Notes under the pieces: generated by a model
Database searches by the model: none
Seen by the model: only the letters and a program-made list of their open reading frames with translations
What the model was told of the DNA's origin: nothing
Part shown: in pieces, positions 6,840 to 10,482 of the stretch
How positions within the stretch are numbered: the stretch's first letter is position 1
Layout of the letters: the number at the start of each line of letters is the position of its first letter
Translations under genes and position numbers: made by a program
Source of the DNA: Synergistaceae bacterium UBA5560
Lineage (GTDB): Bacteria; Synergistota; Synergistia; Synergistales; Aminiphilaceae
Length of the DNA: 10,482 nt
Direction: 5' to 3'
Assembly (NCBI GenBank): GCA_002425685.1
Contig: DIMS01000050.1
Coordinates: 257-10,738 of the forward strand

Positions 6840-8231
6840 CTACCCCCGCAGGGCGAGCAGCCGGGCATCCATGTCGGCGACCTTCGCCTGGTGGGCTTCC
6901 CACCAGGCGGGAGACCGCTGGGCATCCAGTTCGGCCACGGTCTTTCCCTGCTGTTCCACCCAGGTGTAGTACTTCAGGTTGAACCAGCGTTCCCTGTTCA
7001 ACCTGGTTCCCTCCTGCACCCAGTCCGTGCGCTGCCCCAGGAAAAGTGTCTCGTGCCGCAGCTTCGCCTCTTCCCGGGTCATCCCGCCGAAGCGTTCGTC
7101 CAGTTGCCGCATTACCGAATGGTACCGGTCGATCGCGTCGGTACAGACCGTGACGATCACGTCGTCCTTGGAAAAGCCGTAGAACTTCGCCGCCTTGATG
7201 GCCCCAAGGACGTTGCACACGCCGGAGATGCCGAAGATGGACGCCATGAGGCGAAGGTTCTCCTCGGAGACACCCGTCTCGCGGAGCCAGGCCATGCCGA
7301 CGGGATCCGTGAGGAGCTGTAGCCCCTTCTTGCACTCCATGTCGTCCACGCAGATCAGGAGATCCATGTTGAGGACGTTGTGGATCCACGTGACGTGCTT
7401 GTCGCCGATTCCCTGGATGTCGTGGTCGCCGTAGCCGTTGGAGTACAGGGTCGGGCACCGGGTCGGCTCCAGCCCCACGATCCGGCAGGAGGGAAAGAGC
7501 TGCTTCAGCCGGTCCCCCGCGGCGATGGTCCCCGCAGACCCCATGGAAGAGACGAAGGCGGCGCAGCGCCCGTTGCCGACGCCCTGCGCGCCCAGATCCC
7601 GAATCACCTCCGAGGCGGTGTTCCCCGTGACGGCGTAGTGCCAGCGGTAGTTGGCCATGACCTCGAACTGGTTGAGGATCACCGTGTCCGGTTCGCGCCG
7701 CAGTTCGTGACACTTGTCGAAGATCTCCTTCACGCTCGACTCGCATCCCGGCGTCTTGATGTACCGGGCCCCGTAGCTCGCAATCCGGTCGAAGCGCTCC
7801 TGGCTCATGAGTTCCGGAAGGATGACCAGGGCATCGTAGCCCATGCGGGCTCCCACCCAGGCGCCGCCGATGCCGTAGTTCCCCGTGGAGGGATAGACCA
7901 GCGTGTCCCTGCCGGGCGCGATCTTTCCTTCGAGCTGGTGCTCCAGGGTCACCGAATAAGTGGCCCCTACCTTGTGCGATCCCGTGGGGAAATCCTTGCT
8001 GTAGAGCACCGCCACGGGAGCGTCGATGCCGGTGAGTTCCTTCGGAAGGACTGTGGAATAAGGACGGCAGTTCTCGTCCTTCCAGGTGATGTTGAAAAGA
8101 TTCACCGGATCGAGGGGATCCGTTTTCGCCGCCTCCACAGCCCGCTTCCGGACTGCGACGGGCATCTTCTCGGGATGGAGCATTTCCTCGAAGGTGGGAC
8201 CCCAGACAAGCGCACGTTCGTTTGCAGCCAC
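6840..8231 (-). CDS. Fold-type II PLP enzyme of the cysteine synthase superfamily, function unassigned
   Basis: A 463-residue PLP-dependent enzyme that would catalyse elimination or replacement at the beta carbon of an amino acid. The Schiff-base lysine is Lys87 in PTGSHKVGATYS; PSTGNYGIGG at 114-123 is the substrate carboxylate loop, and GSAGT at 231-235 is the PLP phosphate loop as in cysteine synthases. A leader of about 70 residues and a tail of about 95 residues after DAIDRY (365-370), rich in aromatic and charged residues, make it longer than O-acetylserine sulfhydrylase (about 310). It does not resemble E. coli YgeX at the lysine or N-terminus as I recall that protein, nor the OrtB thiolase subunit. 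The GTG at 8231 follows AAGGAGG at 8246-8240. It lies 18 bases after the first PLP gene and four bases before dctP. A diaminopropionate or other amino-acid ammonia-lyase role is inference from context. Confidence 0.88.
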   Translation of the reverse strand: MAANERALVWGPTFEEMLHPEKMPVAVRKRAVEAAKTDPLDPVNLFNITWKDENCRPYSTVLPKELTGIDAPVAVLYSKDFPTGSHKVGATYSVTLEHQLEGKIAPGRDTLVYPSTGNYGIGGAWVGARMGYDALVILPELMSQERFDRIASYGARYIKTPGCESSVKEIFDKCHELRREPDTVILNQFEVMANYRWHYAVTGNTASEVIRDLGAQGVGNGRCAAFVSSMGSAGTIAAGDRLKQLFPSCRIVGLEPTRCPTLYSNGYGDHDIQGIGDKHVTWIHNVLNMDLLICVDDMECKKGLQLLTDPVGMAWLRETGVSEENLRLMASIFGISGVCNVLGAIKAAKFYGFSKDDVIVTVCTDAIDRYHSVMRQLDERFGGMTREEAKLRHETLFLGQRTDWVQEGTRLNRERWFNLKYYTWVEQQGKTVAELDAQRSPAWWEAHQAKVADMDARLLALRG

Positions 8232-8239
8232 GATCTTCT

Positions 8240-8246
8240 CCTCCTT
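8240..8246 (-). promoter_or_regulatory. Strong ribosome binding site for the second PLP gene (GTG start)
   Basis: A consensus AAGGAGG on the minus strand eight bases before GTG at 8231. It overlaps the end region of the preceding gene and fixes the start at VAANERALVW rather than an upstream codon in the same open frame. Confidence 0.8.
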
Positions 8247-8248
8247 CT

Positions 8249-9502
8249 CTACCGCCCTTGGCGAGCGATGTTTCCCAGTTTTCGCAGCAGGTCCTCCGGG
8301 TCCGGATCCACCAGAAGGGGTTCCTGCACGGCTTTGCGGGCGCTGTCGATATCCTTCAGGCCGTTTCCGGTGACGACGATGACCACCCGTTCGTCCCTGC
8401 CGATCTTCCCCTCCAGGGCCATCTTGCGGAACCCCGTGAAGGCGGTCGCTCCCGCGGGCTCTCCGAAGACCCCCACGGTTCGGGCGAGTTCCGTCATGGC
8501 CGAGAGGATCTCCCCGTCGCCGACCCGAACCATGTCTCCCCGGCTCTCCCGGACCGCACGCAGCGCTTTCGCCCAGTTTCGCGGAGCCCCCACGGCGATG
8601 CTGTCCGCCAAGGTGTCTCCGGAACGGAAGGTCACCCGCTCCGCTCCTGCGTCGAAGGCCTCCGCGACGGGAGCACACCCCTCGGCCTGGACACCCACGA
8701 GACGGGGCAACGCATCGATGAGCCCCAAGTCCGCAAGATCCCGGAAGGCCTTGTACAGGCCGCTGATGCAGCAGCCGTCACCGACGGAGATGAAGATCCG
8801 GTGAGGCATCCGCCAGGCGAGCTGCTCGGCGATCTCAAGCCCGCAGGTTTTCTTTCCCTCCACCAGGTAGGGATTGATGGCACAGTTGCGGTTGTACCAG
8901 CCGAATCGTTCGATGGCCCAGGTGGCCAGGTCGAAGGCCGCCGCGTAATCCCCCCGAACCAGAACCACCGTGGCACCGTAGACGAGGAGTTGCGCCACCT
9001 TCGCCGCGGGAGCCCTCTCGGGGACGAAGATGTAGCAGGGAAGGCCCGCCACGGCGGAAAAGCCCGCGAGGGAACTCGCCGCGTTTCCCGTGGAGGCGCA
9101 GGCGATGGCCTTCTGGCCGAAATCCAGAGCCTTCGCAACGCCCACGGCACTCGCCCGGTCCTTCAGGGACGCCGTGGGGTTACGTCCCTCGTCCTTCACA
9201 TGCACCTCCGCCACGCCGTAGGTTTCCGCCAGTTTCGCCGACGCATAGAGAGGCGTCCATCCCACCTGGAGAGGCGGAATGGACGCCCGCGTCGTCACGG
9301 GAAGAAGGGACGCATAGCGCCACAGATCCCGTCGCTCCGTGGCTTCGAAGATCTCGCCGGTCACGCGTCCCCGGAGCGCGGACATGTCGTAGCAAACGTC
9401 CAGCGTTCCGTCGAGACCGCAACGGGGACAGGTATAGGTACGAGCCTCCGCCTCCGGAGCGGCGCCGCAGAGAACACACCGGAGCGTGTATCTTTCCGCC
9501 AT
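8249..9502 (-). CDS. Threonine-synthase-like PLP enzyme with N-terminal zinc ribbon
   Basis: A 417-residue fold-type II PLP enzyme. Residues 1-35 form a zinc ribbon with Cys9, Cys12, Cys25 and Cys28. The catalytic core has the threonine synthase signature GRNPTASLKDRAS (106-118) with Schiff-base Lys114, the substrate loop CASTGNAASS (135-144), and VTGNGLKD near 378-384. The PLP phosphate loop reads VGDGCCISG at 240-248, with two cysteines where many threonine synthases carry Gly or Asn. True threonine synthase (O-phosphohomoserine to threonine) usually sits with hom or thrB, and neither is here. As the first gene of a YgeY/YgeW/hydroxylase operon it may instead act on a related substrate, such as a beta- or gamma-elimination of an amino acid. 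The ATG at 9502 follows AAGGAG at 9518-9513. Family assignment is firm; the reaction is not. Confidence 0.9.
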   Translation of the reverse strand: MAERYTLRCVLCGAAPEAEARTYTCPRCGLDGTLDVCYDMSALRGRVTGEIFEATERRDLWRYASLLPVTTRASIPPLQVGWTPLYASAKLAETYGVAEVHVKDEGRNPTASLKDRASAVGVAKALDFGQKAIACASTGNAASSLAGFSAVAGLPCYIFVPERAPAAKVAQLLVYGATVVLVRGDYAAAFDLATWAIERFGWYNRNCAINPYLVEGKKTCGLEIAEQLAWRMPHRIFISVGDGCCISGLYKAFRDLADLGLIDALPRLVGVQAEGCAPVAEAFDAGAERVTFRSGDTLADSIAVGAPRNWAKALRAVRESRGDMVRVGDGEILSAMTELARTVGVFGEPAGATAFTGFRKMALEGKIGRDERVVIVVTGNGLKDIDSARKAVQEPLLVDPDPEDLLRKLGNIARQGR

Positions 9503-9556
9503 GACTTCTCGTCTCCTTCGCTTCGTGCCCCGGTCGGCCCCGGGGAAATGCTGCTA

Positions 9557-9567
9557 TTCCTCAGGAA
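9557..9567. promoter_or_regulatory. Short palindrome in the operon leader, possible operator
   Basis: TTCCT-C-AGGAA is an 11-base palindrome with perfect 5-bp arms, flanked by TATT and AATA with one base of slippage. It touches the -10 of the candidate promoter, which is where a repressor site would lie. No regulator gene is nearby, and a short match like this can occur by chance. Confidence 0.3.
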
Positions 9568-9594
9568 ATATCAGGATGTCGCGCCTCTTTACAA
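9567..9594 (-). promoter_or_regulatory. Candidate sigma-70 type promoter for the operon
   Basis: On the minus strand TTGTAA (9594-9589) and GATATT (9572-9567) are separated by 16 bases, each matching four of six consensus bases. It lies in the only AT-richer patch of the 205-base gap between thrS and the first operon gene, downstream of the thrS terminator. The match is weak, but a promoter is expected in this gap. Confidence 0.35.
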
Positions 9595-9655
9595 TACACG
9601 TTCGTCTCCGCCTTGGGAAGTGCGACAGCGAAGGAAATCCGCACGGGAGCGCGGG

Positions 9656-9694
9656 AATAAAGAAACGGCCCCCGGACGAGATGTCCGGAGGCCG
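9656..9694 (-). terminator. thrS: Intrinsic terminator of thrS
   Basis: On the minus strand a 12-bp stem (arms at 9694-9683 and 9677-9666, one G-T wobble) with loop ATCTC is followed by TTTCTTTATT. It begins 13 bases after the thrS stop and should separate thrS transcription from the operon downstream. Confidence 0.88.
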
Positions 9695-9707
9695 CAGACA
9701 AGCATGG

Positions 9708-10482
9708 CTACAGCGGAGAGAACTCCTCGCGGAGCAGCTCCCGGAACGAATCCGGGGAGAGGCTCCCCAGGTCGCCCTTGGCCCGCTCCCGGACGGAGAG
9801 GGAACGGGTCTCCACCTCCCGGTCCCCGAGAACGATCATGTAGGGAACCTTCTGCAATTGGGCATCGCGGATCTTCTTGCCCAGTTTCTCGTCCCGAAGG
9901 TCCTTCTCGACCCGCACGTTCCAGCCGCGCAGCATGGTCTCCACCTCACGGGCGTAGGGAAGATGCGCGTCCTTCACGGGAAGCAGCTTCACCTGCACCG
10001 GAGCGAGCCAGTAGGGGAAGGCCCCCGCAAAGTGCTCGATGAGAATGCCGAAGAAGCGCTCCAGGCTCCCGAAGACCGTCCTGTGCAGCATGACGGGACG
10101 GTGTTGCGCCCCGTCGGAGCCCACGTAGGTGATGTCGAATTTCTCGGGCATCTGGAAATCGAGCTGGATCGTCCCGCACTGCCAGGTCCTGCCGATACAG
10201 TCCTCCAGGTGGAAGTCAATCTTAGGACCGTAGAAGGCCCCGTCGCCGGGGTTGATCTTGAAGGGAACGCCCCCCTCCTCCAGCGCCTCCCGGAGGGACT
10301 GCTCCGCCTTCTCCCACATGAGGGGATCGCCCATGGCCTTCTCAGGGCGGGTGGACAGCTCCACCCGGTACTTGAAGCCGAACACGTCGTTGTAGACATA
10401 GTGCATCAGATCCATGATGCCCAGAATCTCGTCCTTGATCTGCTCGGGCGTGACGTAGAGATGGGCGTCGTCCTGGGTGAAG
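9708..10482 (-). CDS. thrS: Threonyl-tRNA synthetase, C-terminal part (start lies beyond the right edge)
   Basis: This cytoplasmic class II aminoacyl-tRNA synthetase charges tRNA-Thr with threonine. The visible 257 residues begin in class II motif 2 (FTQDDAH), continue through LSTRPEKAMGDPLMW, GAFYGPKIDFHLEDC, GRTWQCGTIQLDF and VMLHRTVFGSLERF (motif 3), and end with the anticodon-binding domain (FPYWLAPVQVKLLP, DLRDEKLGKKIRDAQ, VPYMIVLGDREVE). The His of DDAH and the His of VMLHR correspond to two of the three catalytic zinc ligands of E. coli ThrS; the third, a Cys, is outside the window. The end is normal and is followed by a terminator. It is a housekeeping gene whose presence beside the operon is probably incidental, although the first operon gene also belongs to a threonine-related family. 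Confidence 0.97.
   Translation of the reverse strand, partial: FTQDDAHLYVTPEQIKDEILGIMDLMHYVYNDVFGFKYRVELSTRPEKAMGDPLMWEKAEQSLREALEEGGVPFKINPGDGAFYGPKIDFHLEDCIGRTWQCGTIQLDFQMPEKFDITYVGSDGAQHRPVMLHRTVFGSLERFFGILIEHFAGAFPYWLAPVQVKLLPVKDAHLPYAREVETMLRGWNVRVEKDLRDEKLGKKIRDAQLQKVPYMIVLGDREVETRSLSVRERAKGDLGSLSPDSFRELLREEFSPL

Noticed and set aside
6427..7746. 439-residue minus-strand frame spanning the PLP gene and dctP
   Set aside because: It is out of frame with both real genes, is Gly/Arg-rich and carries no motif.
6840..8231. Naming the 463-residue PLP enzyme YgeX or cysteine synthase
   Set aside because: The lysine motif, the length and the extra C-terminal region fit neither well. Only the fold-type II superfamily can be supported.
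8222..10042. 606-residue plus-strand frame crossing the operon leader
   Set aside because: It runs antisense to the first PLP gene, the leader and thrS, and even through the thrS terminator; the composition is that of a shadow frame.

Overview
The window is a GC-rich bacterial segment (well over 60% G+C by eye). Nearly every base belongs to genes on the minus strand, so it reads from the right edge to the left. No tRNA, rRNA, CRISPR array, insertion sequence or integrase is visible. The gene content fits an anaerobe that ferments amino acids or purines: a YgeW/YgeY pair, a three-subunit molybdenum hydroxylase, two PLP enzymes and a TRAP solute-binding protein. A high-GC member of the Synergistota or a clostridial relative would fit, but that is an inference from gene content and composition and I cannot prove it here.

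Layout, in transcription order. (1) 10482-9708: the C-terminal part of threonyl-tRNA synthetase, closed by a strong intrinsic terminator at 9694-9656. (2) 9655-9503: a leader with a weak candidate promoter and a short palindrome. (3) 9502-8249: a threonine-synthase-like PLP enzyme with an N-terminal zinc ribbon. (4) 8231-6840: a second, different fold-type II PLP enzyme of the cysteine-synthase superfamily. (5) 6835-5789: an exported DctP-type TRAP solute-binding protein. (6) 5715-4504: YgeY, an M20 metallohydrolase. (7) 4373-3384: a knotted transcarbamylase of the YgeW/N-acetylornithine transcarbamylase clade. (8) 3342-2530, 2512-2003 and 2006-1: FAD, [2Fe-2S] and molybdopterin subunits of a xanthine-dehydrogenase-family hydroxylase. 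The last subunit runs off the left edge after 668 residues. Gaps are 4 to 130 bases, and the last two genes overlap by ATGA, so genes 3 to 8 look like one eight-gene operon.

How they may work together. In E. coli and gut anaerobes, ygeW, ygeY, ygeX and molybdenum hydroxylase genes cluster and have been linked to anaerobic purine or uric-acid breakdown. In the usual scheme a hydroxylase and hydrolases open the ring, YgeY hydrolyses a ureido or amide intermediate, YgeW transfers a carbamoyl group to phosphate (carbamoyl phosphate can then give ATP), and YgeX (2,3-diaminopropionate ammonia-lyase) makes pyruvate and ammonia. Here YgeX is not present in the window. Two other fold-type II PLP enzymes occupy the head of the operon, together with an orphan TRAP binding protein. 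The operon may therefore be a variant with a substituted ammonia-lyase step, or a route for a different imported N-carbamoyl or ureido acid. That substitution is the most interesting point of the window.
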